The notes below the pieces were generated by a model. It was not told the origin of the DNA. It searched no databases and saw only the letters and a list, made by a program, of their open reading frames with translations. Of a stretch of DNA of 33,350 nt, positions 23,390 through 30,776 are shown in pieces; within the stretch, counting starts at the first letter, position 1; each line of letters begins with the position of its first letter. A program made the position numbers and the translations under genes. The stretch is from Rhodospira trueperi (GTDB taxonomy: Bacteria; Pseudomonadota; Alphaproteobacteria; Rhodospirillales; Rhodospirillaceae), in the NCBI RefSeq assembly GCF_900101965.1, contig NZ_FNAP01000020.1, positions 1-33,350 of the forward strand, written 5' to 3'.

Positions 23390-24475
23390 ATGAGCGATTC
23401 AGCGGACCCGACCAAGCCCGATGCTCCCGAGACACCTCCGCCTGTCACCGCGCGGCAGGAAACGGTGGAGTTCGAGCACTATTTCTTCAAGAAGGTGGAG
23501 GATATCTACTTTCGGCTTGACCCGGCGTCCAAACAACCGCTCGCCATCGTGAGCCTGGGCGCCGAGGAGGTCAGCCTGTCCTTCGCTGGCATCCAGAAGG
23601 AATTCAACATCCCCTCCGACAGCCACGACGGCGCCCTGCTGGCGCTCATGGCCAAGGGTCTGAATTTCGTCAAAGGGTTGCGCATCGGCGATCCGATCCC
23701 CAAGGAGATCCTGAGCGGCGATCCCTCCTGGGAGCCCAAGACAAAACACCGTCAGATCGCCTACAACCGTCTGGCCGTGCAGATTCTTGGCTGGCTGTCG
23801 GGCGACGAGCATATCATCACCAATCCCGACGAGCTGGTGCAGGTGGCCGGCGATTCGACCTTCCGCAAGCAGGTCAACGAGGCTTTCGGCGAGGCGGCCC
23901 GCAGCCTCGGCCTTCCCAGCAAGGAGCACGTCACGCACCTCATCGAGGACTTGTCCCACGAACTGTCCTACATTGAGGCGTTACGAGACGAATTCACAAC
24001 CATTCAGCGCGCGTACGATAAGGCCAAGGGCCTGCGGAAGGCCTACGCCGGTGAGCGCAGCCAGTTGACGACCGTGGACTCCCTGCTGCGCCTGTTCAAC
24101 AGCGCGATCGAGGACTTCGGCGAGCGTTTTGAAACCGTCGATGCCCAAACCGGCGAGATCATGTCCGCGCTGAAGAACCTGGATACCGTCAAAGCCTACC
24201 TCAAGGAACACCGCAACGAATTGCGAACCCGCTTGGTGGTCTGGGATGACATTCTCCTCAAGTGGTTTGAGCAACCCATGAGGGCGGGCCGGGACATGGA
24301 AGACCTTATGGCGGAGACCTATCGCTTCCTCGCCCCGCGTTATATGCCGGTCGACAAATGGGTGATGATGACCCAGTTGCAGGACACGGTGAAGCGGGCG
24401 CCCCTCAAGTCGACGGACATCCGGAAGGACAAGGAGAAGGTCAAGTATATTGGTGGCCGGATGTCTTGGTCATGA
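23390..24475 (+). CDS. Conserved-looking hypothetical protein, 361 residues
   Basis: I do not recognise this family. After a Pro-rich N-terminus (about 1-20), the product is a soluble, mixed-charge, mainly helical protein. Residues about 185-290 look like a coiled coil or helical bundle (ELSYIEALRDEFTTIQRAYDKAKGLRKAY onward, in several segments). The C-terminus has a Trp-rich patch (VWDDILLKWFEQ) and a basic end (DIRKDKEKVKYIGGRM). There is no signal peptide, membrane helix or enzyme motif. Codon use is typical of the genome, so it is a native gene. No strong ribosome-binding site precedes the ATG at 23390. It lies 130 bp downstream of a Crp-family gene on the same strand and converges with the NDUFS4-like gene. 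Confidence 0.8.
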   Translation: MSDSADPTKPDAPETPPPVTARQETVEFEHYFFKKVEDIYFRLDPASKQPLAIVSLGAEEVSLSFAGIQKEFNIPSDSHDGALLALMAKGLNFVKGLRIGDPIPKEILSGDPSWEPKTKHRQIAYNRLAVQILGWLSGDEHIITNPDELVQVAGDSTFRKQVNEAFGEAARSLGLPSKEHVTHLIEDLSHELSYIEALRDEFTTIQRAYDKAKGLRKAYAGERSQLTTVDSLLRLFNSAIEDFGERFETVDAQTGEIMSALKNLDTVKAYLKEHRNELRTRLVVWDDILLKWFEQPMRAGRDMEDLMAETYRFLAPRYMPVDKWVMMTQLQDTVKRAPLKSTDIRKDKEKVKYIGGRMSWS

Positions 24476-24502
24476 CACTGCCCGACCAACAGGATCTTCT
24501 GC

Positions 24503-24802
24503 TCAGCTGACCTTGTCGAAGGCGAAGTTGTCGGCGTAGCTCTTCAACTGGTGGGTCCGCGCCGTCGCTTCCTGCACCCGCACGGCCCAACCGTTGCGGC
24601 GGGCGTGCGCCACGGCCTCCTGCTTACTGGGAAAGGTCAGGCGCACCTGGCCCGTCGTGGTCCCCTGGCCGACCCAGCCCATCAGGGCGTCGTTGCGCTG
24701 GGGGCGATCCGGTTCGAACTCCAGCACCCATCGCCGAGAATTGCCGCGTCCGGACTGCATGGCGGACTTCGCGGGCTGGTAGATTCGCACGGTGCGGGTC
24801 AT
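24503..24802 (-). CDS. NDUFS4-like accessory subunit of respiratory complex I
   Basis: This 99-residue protein matches the bacterial NDUFS4/ETC_C1 family: it begins with RIYQPAKSAMQSG and contains RRWVLEFEP, LMGWVGQGTTTGQVRLTF and SKQEAVAHARRNGWAV. In alphaproteobacteria these are orthologues of the mitochondrial complex I accessory subunit, bound to the peripheral arm of NADH:ubiquinone oxidoreductase. AGAGGCC lies close before the ATG. It is a single gene away from any nuo operon, as is common. tRNA-Pro lies 80 bp upstream on the same strand. Confidence 0.92.
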   Translation of the reverse strand: MTRTVRIYQPAKSAMQSGRGNSRRWVLEFEPDRPQRNDALMGWVGQGTTTGQVRLTFPSKQEAVAHARRNGWAVRVQEATARTHQLKSYADNFAFDKVS

Positions 24803-24882
24803 GTCTGGCCTCTTCTCGGTTCGTTGACGGGCCTGCCGGTGACGGGCGACAGCGGACGGATGCAGACAGCCGCCATCAGGGC

Positions 24883-24959
24883 TGGTCGGGGCGAGAGGAT
24901 TCGAACCTCCGGCTTCTAGCTCCCAAAGCTAGCGCTCTACCAGGCTGAGCTACGCCCCG
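24883..24959 (-). tRNA. tRNA-Pro (anticodon UGG)
   Basis: The minus strand folds into a full cloverleaf: acceptor stem CGGGGCG/CGCCCCG, D-arm GCTC..GAGC, anticodon stem CTAGC/GCTAG with loop TTTGGGA (anticodon TGG), and T-arm GGAGG-TTCGAAT-CCTCT. The discriminator A is followed by an encoded CCA (24885-24883). It reads the proline codon CCA and, by wobble, other CCN codons. Confidence 0.97.
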
Positions 24960-24979
24960 ATGCACTGACGCGACCCTTT

Positions 24980-25008
24980 GATCTAGCCGCTCCGGGGAGC
25001 CGGGGCAA
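24980..25008 (-). promoter_or_regulatory. Probable promoter of tRNA-Pro
   Basis: On the minus strand TTGCCC (25008-25003) and TAGATC (24985-24980) are 17 bp apart. A start near 24973 would lie about 14 nt before the mature tRNA 5' end. Confidence 0.5.
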
Positions 25009-25029
25009 GAGTCACAGATCCGTCCCGCA

Positions 25030-25243
25030 GGGCAATCGGGTGAATGCACTGTTGACGAAATGCGAAACGTCGTAGGGCGGGTTCGCGCCGAAGGCGCAAC
25101 CCGCCGCATCGCCGCCACGCGGCGGATTGCCCCGCTTCGCGGGGCGAATCCGCCCTACCTTAACAAAAGTTGGTGGGGCGTTTCGCCACACGGCACACGC
25201 CCCCCGCGTCTTTGCGACCACACACCCGTTCACCCGATTGCCC
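25030..25243. repeat. Inverted-repeat-bounded element between tRNA-Pro and DUF192 gene
   Basis: GGGCAATCGGGTGAA (25030-25044) has a perfect inverted copy at 25229-25243, the right copy overlapping the DUF192 stop codon. Inside lies a palindromic element bounded by GTAGGGCGG (25072-25080) and CCGCCCTAC (25150-25158). Its internal hairpins include TTCGCGCC-GAA-GGCGCAA and GCCCCGCTTCGCGGGGC. Such GTAGGGCGG elements occur in many proteobacteria. There is no coding frame of substance, so it resembles a non-autonomous mobile repeat. Confidence 0.6.
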
Positions 25244-25794
25244 TAATCCGTCCCGGCGTCCGGGGCGGTGTTGCCGAACAGGGCATGACGCACCTGATCG
25301 CCCACCTCGATGCCCAACAACCGGCACGTGCCCGCCCTCAGTTCCAGGACGGCCCGGATCGGTCCCCGGGCCGTGATGGTCTCCTCCGACAGAGGCGTGG
25401 TATCGGCCGCGATCCGCCAGATGCGGCCATCGCTTTCCAGAAACAGGATATCGAGCGAAAGGTATGTGTTCTTCATCCAAAACGCGCGCGGGCCGATGCC
25501 CCCGAAATCAAACAGCATGCCATGGTCCGGCGCCATTTCCCGCCGGTACATCAGGCCGCGCGCGCGCTGCGTCGGCGTGCGGGCAATCTCGACGGTGAAA
25601 TCATACCGACGCCCGTCGTGCGTGACGATCTCCACCCCGTCGACCTCGAAAGCCACGGGCGCGGCGGCACGGGCGTCGACCCCGGACCCCAGAACCGACA
25701 GCGCGACAACCGCCGCCACGAGAACCCTCGCCGCCACAGCCCCCCACGGCGACCGGTGAACAAAGGAGCGGGAAACAGCGGCGTAACCAGTCAT
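25243..25794 (-). CDS. DUF192 family exported protein
   Basis: The 183-residue product has an N-terminal signal sequence: basic residues, a hydrophobic stretch AARVLVAAVVALSVLGSG and a likely cleavage after DARA. The DUF192 domain follows, with RTPTQRARGLMYRREMAPDHG, FWMKNTYLSLDILFL and DTTPLSEETI in order. The family is widespread and of uncertain function. ATG 25794 is chosen over upstream frames because GGAG lies about 9 nt before it and it begins a good signal peptide. It diverges from the gamma-glutamylcyclotransferase-like gene. Its stop codon lies within the right end of an inverted repeat. Confidence 0.88.
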   Translation of the reverse strand: MTGYAAVSRSFVHRSPWGAVAARVLVAAVVALSVLGSGVDARAAAPVAFEVDGVEIVTHDGRRYDFTVEIARTPTQRARGLMYRREMAPDHGMLFDFGGIGPRAFWMKNTYLSLDILFLESDGRIWRIAADTTPLSEETITARGPIRAVLELRAGTCRLLGIEVGDQVRHALFGNTAPDAGTD

Positions 25795-25901
25795 GGGATC
25801 GGGCTCCGATTTTCGACAGGGCGGGACAGACCGACTATACTCCGCCTCGAGGTTGTCAGGACAAGGGCGCCGTCCAAGGGACGCGGCGGCGGCAGGGCTG
25901 C

Positions 25902-26333
25902 ATGGCACGACTCTACTTGGCCTACGGGTCGAATCTCAGTACCGCGCGCATGGCCGGGCGGTGTCCGGCGGCCAGTCCCGTCCGACCCGTGACCGTCGCG
26001 GGCTGGCGGCTGCGGTTTGACAAAGTGGCGACCATCGAGCGCGCTGCGGACGGCAGTCTTCCGGCGGCCCTGTATCGGATCACGGCAGGCTGTGAGCGGA
26101 CCCTGGACACGCTGGAAGGCGTGACGGAGGGACGATACCGCCGCGTCTGGCTGACCCTTCCCGCCGAAACCGGGGGGGACCACCGGATTCTCAGTTACAT
26201 CAAGATCGATGCCCGGCGCGGACCGCCCACCGGGGCCTATGTCCGCCACATCGCCGCCGGGTACGACGATTGGGGGCACGACCTCACGGATCTGGTGGCC
26301 GCCCTGCGGCGCTGCCGTCCCGAGGCGTCGTGA
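25902..26333 (+). CDS. Gamma-glutamylcyclotransferase-like protein
   Basis: This 143-residue protein has the family's substrate-binding motif YGSNL (8-12) near the N-terminus and a conserved Glu in LEGVTEGRYRR (Glu72 the best match to the catalytic residue). The length and beta-barrel pattern fit the GGCT/AIG2-like family, which forms 5-oxoproline from gamma-glutamyl amines or peptides. The actual substrate cannot be assigned. It starts with MARLYLAYGSNL, so the ATG is secure. It is divergent from the DUF192 gene. Confidence 0.88.
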   Translation: MARLYLAYGSNLSTARMAGRCPAASPVRPVTVAGWRLRFDKVATIERAADGSLPAALYRITAGCERTLDTLEGVTEGRYRRVWLTLPAETGGDHRILSYIKIDARRGPPTGAYVRHIAAGYDDWGHDLTDLVAALRRCRPEAS

Positions 26334-26443
26334 GTCATGAACACCCGGCGGACCTGGACGCGCCCGACTGTTTCCCAATATCCTCTTCTCATGATCCTGC
26401 CGCCCGCCCCCTTGTTTCCGAGTCTCGGTAGAGGACACGCCCC

Positions 26444-27454
26444 ATGTCTCGCGCCCCTGGAATGACCGTTCTTACTGCCGCCCTCGCGCTGGCCGGATTC
26501 GCCGGGCCGGCCGCCGCCGCGGGGCCGGAACTGCCCATCCACACCGCCAGCGACGCGGGCAGCTATCACACCAAGCTGTGCCCCCCCCTCGCCCAGCACA
26601 TCAAGGACAACCAACAATTCCTGTCCCCGGCCTGCACACCCTCCGCCGGCAGCGCCGAGAACTACGGTCTGGTCCAGCAAACGCCCGGTGCGCTGGGGCT
26701 GGCACAGTTCGACGTCATCGCCAACCTGCTCGCGGCGGAGCCGGAGGAGGCGACCCCACCCGTCTCCATCGTCGAGCGGACCGGCGTGCGCGAGTGCCTG
26801 TTCGCCGTCAGCAACGCCGAGACCCCCCTGACCTTCAAGGACATCCGCGAGGCCGCCGCCGTCGCCGCGTTTCACCTGCCGCCGGAGGGCAGCGGCTCCG
26901 CCGCCACCTTCGCCTTCATGCAATCGCTGCATCCCGACGACCTGGGCGCCGCCTTCAGCGTGACGCACGAGGCCGACACCATGGAGATGCTGCGCGCGGT
27001 CGCGCAGGCCGATCAGACCGTGGTCGGGCTGTTCGTCCAGTTTCCGGATCTGTCCTCCAAGGCGTTCGAATACATCAACAAGGCCGGCCTTCAGGTCATC
27101 GGCGTGGGTAGCCGCGCCATGTCCACGGCCCGCGTCGCCGACCAGCGCGTCTACACCGTCCAGGAGGTCGCCACGAGCGAGGGCGGGTGGTTCTCCAGCG
27201 CCGAGACGGCGCGCACCATGTGCACCGAGGTGGTCATCATCGCCGCCAATCCAGAGGCGGTTTCCGACGTCGGCGCGGGCAAGCGGCTCGCGTTGATGAC
27301 CAAGGCCCTGGACGGCTTCGACATGGCGGAGATTGCCGCCGCCGATGATCGCGACTGGTTGGCGCGCATGCTCGATTCGGCCAAGGAAGTGACCGGCCCG
27401 GCCGCCGAGAGTTTCCTGACCGAGGTCGAGGAGGCCACCGGCGGAATGCTGTAG
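26444..27454 (+). CDS. Exported TAXI/binding-protein-like protein
   Basis: This 336-residue protein has a cleavable signal peptide (hydrophobic core LTAALALAGFAGPAAAA, cleavage near residue 26). The mature part has the pattern of a periplasmic two-lobe binding protein of the TAXI type: a GSY-like start (ASDAGSYHTKL), SAGSAENYGLVQQ, LGLAQFDVIANLL and a later QTVVGLFVQFPD. Two Cys (about 45 and 64) could form a disulfide. There are no transporter membrane genes beside it, so it may serve as an orphan sensor or partner of a distant TRAP system. GAGGA lies about 9 nt upstream of the ATG. Family assignment is tentative. Confidence 0.75.
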   Translation: MSRAPGMTVLTAALALAGFAGPAAAAGPELPIHTASDAGSYHTKLCPPLAQHIKDNQQFLSPACTPSAGSAENYGLVQQTPGALGLAQFDVIANLLAAEPEEATPPVSIVERTGVRECLFAVSNAETPLTFKDIREAAAVAAFHLPPEGSGSAATFAFMQSLHPDDLGAAFSVTHEADTMEMLRAVAQADQTVVGLFVQFPDLSSKAFEYINKAGLQVIGVGSRAMSTARVADQRVYTVQEVATSEGGWFSSAETARTMCTEVVIIAANPEAVSDVGAGKRLALMTKALDGFDMAEIAAADDRDWLARMLDSAKEVTGPAAESFLTEVEEATGGML

Positions 27455-27555
27455 GACCGGCGGTCCCGCATGGGCCGACCGAGAGGATATACAAACCAGC
27501 GCTCGCGGCAGGGGATTTCGTGCACAAACCGTGACCGTCAGCGCCCGGATAAAAC

Positions 27556-27571
27556 TGGCACGCGCCGTGCT
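27556..27571 (+). promoter_or_regulatory. Sigma-54-type (-24/-12) promoter motif
   Basis: TGGCACG-N4-GTGCT matches the RpoN consensus TGGCACG-N4-TTGCA closely, with the invariant GG and GC dinucleotides at the correct 10-bp spacing. Transcription would start near 27582. No activator-binding sites of NtrC or NifA type were recognised upstream, and no protein gene follows for 650 bp. Confidence 0.5.
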
Positions 27572-27581
27572 TAGACAGGGG

Positions 27582-27720
27582 ATGACAGGGGTCGCACCCC
27601 CCCTCCGGCGAACCTGTCACGTGGGGCGCGCGGCGCTTTTGTGTCCACGCTCGCGTGTCCGCTTACCCGTCCGGCTTTTCGTTCACGGTGTTCGGAACCG
27701 TGGGCCAGCTGACCGGACGG
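27582..27720 (+). ncRNA. Candidate structured RNA downstream of the sigma-54 motif
   Basis: Starting at the predicted transcription start, TGACAGG (27583-27589) pairs with CCTGTCA (27613-27619), enclosing a GGGGT/ACCCC hairpin. Further on CCGTCCGG (27667-27674) pairs with CCGGACGG (27713-27720), enclosing CACGGT/ACCGTG (27684-27702). Two nested perfect stems suggest a structured transcript, perhaps a small RNA or a long leader. No terminator with a T-run was found, so the 3' end is a guess. Confidence 0.25.
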
Positions 27721-28235
27721 CGGAGCGGGGATCGGTAATGGCGTGTTGCTCCCTCTCTTCGCCTTGCCGGTCCCCGCCAGCCGCCCTCTCCCCTTCTCGC
27801 TCCCTCATCTTCATCTCACGCCCCGGGCCTGTCCGGGCGCGCCGCTTCGTCATGTCGCCCCGGCCGACGGATCGGCGCGCCACCGCGTTCGCGGATATCC
27901 TGACTCGCTGTGTCAGATTGCGTGTCGCGGGTCAGACCGCGTGTCAAATTGACTTGCGCCTTGCGACATCGAGAAAAAAATCCCGCCCGCCCAGGATACG
28001 CCACGCCGCCGGTTGCATACAGGGCGCGCCGCTCACCGGCTCCGACACCCCGGACCCCGTCCGTCCAGGCACCCCCGGAGAGACGCGGCCATGCACCGAA
28101 AACACGTGATTGCAGGTGGTTAAGGCGGTACGGTAAGAGCCGGTGGGATGGCGCGGCACGCAATCCTGTGGCCAAGGCAACAACGGCGCCTCATAAGGGC
28201 CGTTGGTCACCGAAAGCAACCGAAGGAGGTCCGTC

Positions 28236-30032
28236 ATGAGTTCCTACGTGGCGCCGCTGGACGACATGCGCTTTGCCCTTGACCTCGCCGGCCTACTGGA
28301 CATTGCGGCCCTGCCCCCGTTCGCCGAGGCCACGCCCGACCTGATCGACGCCGTGCTGGAAGAAGCCGGCAAGTTCGGCGCCGGCGTGCTGGCCCCGATC
28401 AACGAAATCGGTGACCGCCAGGGCTGCACGCTGGATCCGAGCGGCACCGTGCATCTGCCCGAGGGCGCCGTCGAGGCTTATCAGCAGTTCATCGAGGCGG
28501 GCTGGAACAGCCTGCCCTTCGATCCCGAATACGGCGGCCAGGGGCTGCCCGGCGTGGTCGGCGTCGCGGTTCAGGAAATCTGGCAGGCGGCCAACATGGC
28601 CTGGGCGCTGTGCCCGCTATTGACCACCGGCACCATCGAGGCCCTGTCCGCCCACGGCACAGAGGAGCAAAAGGCCCTCTTCCTGCCCAAGCTGGTCAGC
28701 GGTGAATGGACCGGCACCATGAACCTGACCGAGTCGCAGGCCGGCTCCGATCTGGCGCAACTGCGCTGCAAGGCGGAACCCGCGCCCGACCTGGGCGAAG
28801 GCGTGTTCCGGATCACCGGCCAGAAGATCTTCATCACCCACGGGGACCATGAGGCGGCGGAGAACATCTGCCATCTGGTGTTGGCCCGCCTGCCAGACGC
28901 GCCTCCGGGGGTGAAGGGCATCTCTTTGTTCCTGGTGCCCAAATTCCTGGTGAACCCCGACGGATCCCTGGGGGCGCACAACGACGTCAAGGCGGTCTCT
29001 CTGGAGCACAAGCTGGGCATCCACGGCAGCCCGACCTGCGTCATGGCCTTCGGCGATGAGGGCGGGGCCATCGGCACCCTGGTCGGCGAGCCGCACCGCG
29101 GGCTCGCCTGCATGTTCACCATGATGAACAACGCCCGCCTCAACATCGGCCTGCAGGGAATCGGCATCGCCGATCGCGCCTATCAGCACGCCGTCGCCTT
29201 CGCCAAGGAGCGCGTGCAGGGCGTGGACGTGACCGACCCGGCCACCGGCAAGACCACCATCGTGCATCATCCGGATGTGCGCCGCATGCTGATGCACATG
29301 CGCGCCAAGACCGAAGCCGGTCGGGCGCTGACCTATTACGCGGTGGCGCAGATGGACCTGTCCAAGGCGCACCCTGACGAAGCGGCGCGGGCGGCGGCCA
29401 ATGTGCGCGTCGATCTGCTGACCCCGGTGGTCAAGGCCTGGAGCACCGAGGTCGGCTTCGAGGTCTCCGACCTGGGCGTTCAGGTCCACGGCGGCACCGG
29501 CTACATCGAGGAAACGGGCGCCGCCCAGCACATGCGCGATGCCCGCATCTGCCGTATCTACGAGGGCACCAACGGCATCCAGGCCATGGACCTCGTGGGC
29601 CGCAAGGTGCTGCGCGACAAAGGGGCCGGCGTGCGCGTCCTGCTGGCCGAGATGCGCGAGACAGAGGCGGCGCTGAAGGCGGCGCCGGCCGATGTCGCGG
29701 TAATGGCCGGGAGCTTCGCCCGGGCGGTGGACGACCTTGAGAATACCACCACCTGGATCCTGGAGCACGCCTCCCCGGCGGCCGCGCAAGGGGCCAGTAC
29801 GCCCTACACCTTCCTGTTCGGCCTTGCCGCCGGCGGATGGCTGATGATGAAGGCGGCGCTAGAGGCGCGCCGGCGTCTGGATGCGGGCGAGGGCAATCCC
29901 GCCACCTGGAAGGCCAAGATCGGCACCGCGCACTACTACGCCGACGCCGTGCTGCCCTTCACCGCCGCGCACCGGGCGGCGGCGGAGGCCGGCCCGGACA
30001 GCCTGATGGTGCTGGAAGAGGACTGGTTCTGA
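28236..30032 (+). CDS. Acyl-CoA dehydrogenase, DmdC-like large type
   Basis: This 598-residue flavoenzyme has the short N-terminal segment typical of the ~600-residue class (SSYVAPLDDMRFAL), and the N, middle (MNLTESQAGSDLAQLR; FRITGQKIFITHGDH) and C-terminal acyl-CoA dehydrogenase domains. The catalytic base is Glu443 in IYEGTNGIQAMDL. A C-terminal extension (about 470-598) occurs in DmdC, the 3-methylmercaptopropionyl-CoA dehydrogenase, and in related long enzymes. Substrate is uncertain: fatty acyl-CoA or methylmercaptopropionyl-CoA. ATG 28236 has GGAGG 7 nt upstream and fits the family start; an in-frame start at 28203 is rejected. No beta-oxidation genes flank it. Confidence 0.93.
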   Translation: MSSYVAPLDDMRFALDLAGLLDIAALPPFAEATPDLIDAVLEEAGKFGAGVLAPINEIGDRQGCTLDPSGTVHLPEGAVEAYQQFIEAGWNSLPFDPEYGGQGLPGVVGVAVQEIWQAANMAWALCPLLTTGTIEALSAHGTEEQKALFLPKLVSGEWTGTMNLTESQAGSDLAQLRCKAEPAPDLGEGVFRITGQKIFITHGDHEAAENICHLVLARLPDAPPGVKGISLFLVPKFLVNPDGSLGAHNDVKAVSLEHKLGIHGSPTCVMAFGDEGGAIGTLVGEPHRGLACMFTMMNNARLNIGLQGIGIADRAYQHAVAFAKERVQGVDVTDPATGKTTIVHHPDVRRMLMHMRAKTEAGRALTYYAVAQMDLSKAHPDEAARAAANVRVDLLTPVVKAWSTEVGFEVSDLGVQVHGGTGYIEETGAAQHMRDARICRIYEGTNGIQAMDLVGRKVLRDKGAGVRVLLAEMRETEAALKAAPADVAVMAGSFARAVDDLENTTTWILEHASPAAAQGASTPYTFLFGLAAGGWLMMKAALEARRRLDAGEGNPATWKAKIGTAHYYADAVLPFTAAHRAAAEAGPDSLMVLEEDWF

Positions 30033-30088
30033 GGGGGAACGGGCGGGCAGGCCACGTCCGCCGGGGCCGTGAATCCCGGCTTGTCGGG

Positions 30089-30297
30089 CTATCGGATTGA
30101 CACAACTCTACTTGCGGTCGTCATTGCGAGGAGCACAGCCCATATTAAAACATGGGGCAATCCAGGGTGAGCCTGGGTGTTCTACGCTCTGGATTGCTTC
30201 GCCCTCGTCTTGCGACGAGGGTTCGCAATGACGAGTCAAGATGTCGCGCGAGCGAAGAGCCGCCGCTTCGGCGGAAAGACGTGTGAATACGATAGGC
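30089..30297. repeat. Dispersed palindromic repeat, copy 3
   Basis: This is the most complete copy: left flank GGATTGACACAACTCT, left end GTCGTCATTGCGAGGAGC, the GCAATCCAG/CTGGATTGC pair, right end GTTCGCAATGAC, the CCGCCGCTTCGGCGG hairpin and GTGTGAATACGATAG. Positions 30152-30289 align gap-free with 103-240. The minus strand encodes HCEPSSQDEGEAIQ in an open frame. It begins about 60 bp after the acyl-CoA dehydrogenase stop. Confidence 0.85.
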
Positions 30298-30477
30298 GTG
30301 TCGGGAAGGGGCTGGCGCGGCTTGAGGGTCCGGTGGCGCTGTGGATGTCGCTGGAGTGCGTGCGCGCACCGGAGACTGCGGACGGCCGTCCGCAGTCCTC
30401 CCTGATTCTGAGCAACGGCCTGCTGTCGTTCGTGGGGCGGGAACTGGCGTTCCCACCCACCCCGGCGCCGCCGATGA
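30298..30477 (+). pseudogene. Gene remnant joined to the repeat
   Basis: For about 60 codons the plus frame shows strong G/C preference at third positions and protein-like sequence (RLEGPVALWMSLECVRAP, then SSLILSNGLLSFVGREL). Then the bias ends abruptly at a Pro-rich stretch near 30470. There is no start codon or ribosome-binding site; on the left it runs directly into repeat copy 3. I take it to be an internal or C-terminal fragment of a gene, family unrecognised. Confidence 0.4.
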
Positions 30478-30776
30478 AATCCGACAGGCGAGAGCAAGTC
30501 CCGAGCGATCCGGCGCGGTTCAAGCCGACATCATCGCATACCGCCCAACCGAAGCGATGACTCGTCATCACCTGATGGGCATCGTGCTGCCCCAAAAGAT
30601 CCCTCGCCCCTTCGGGGCCTCGGGATGACGGTTCTATTCAAAAACAACACGACTTGATCCTGAACCGACCCAAGGCCGGGAGGGACCTCCAGCCTCAGCG
30701 GTCCGCCGTCCCGGCAGGATGGGTCAGGTCAAACGCCGCCCGGGACAACGCATTCCCTGCGACGCGACCGCTGGCC
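30478..30776. other. Non-coding stretch with short repeats
   Basis: 30508-30546 resembles 10653-10690 in inverse orientation; both encode a peptide like PxRxKPTS. A GCCCCTTCGGGGC hairpin lies near 30605-30617, between the gene remnant and the convergent helicase gene; it may end transcription of the helicase. No gene is seen. Confidence 0.4.

Larger units (their letters stand above)
27455..28235. other. Long gene-free stretch with regulatory-looking structure
   Basis: No frame here looks like a protein gene; the longest (27531-28109, plus) is Arg/Ser/Pro-rich and lacks coding bias. The stretch contains a sigma-54-type promoter motif (27556-27571), nested inverted repeats (27583-27619 and 27667-27720), 15-bp direct repeats (27912-27945) and a GTCAAATTGAC palindrome (27943-27953). 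The last 120 bp lead to a strong ribosome-binding site for the acyl-CoA dehydrogenase. Confidence 0.55.

Noticed and set aside
25012-25233. 73-residue minus-strand frame beside the tRNA gene
   Set aside because: It is a translation of the inverted repeat and palindromic element, without start signals.
27531-28109. Plus-strand 192-residue frame in the long gap
   Set aside because: It is composed mostly of Arg, Ser and Pro, shows no third-position bias, has no ribosome-binding site and begins upstream of the sigma-54 motif.
28115-28200. Resemblance to part of RNase P RNA (GGTAAGAG-like sequence)
   Set aside because: Only a short match; the conserved P4 strands and the rest of the core of RNase P RNA are absent.
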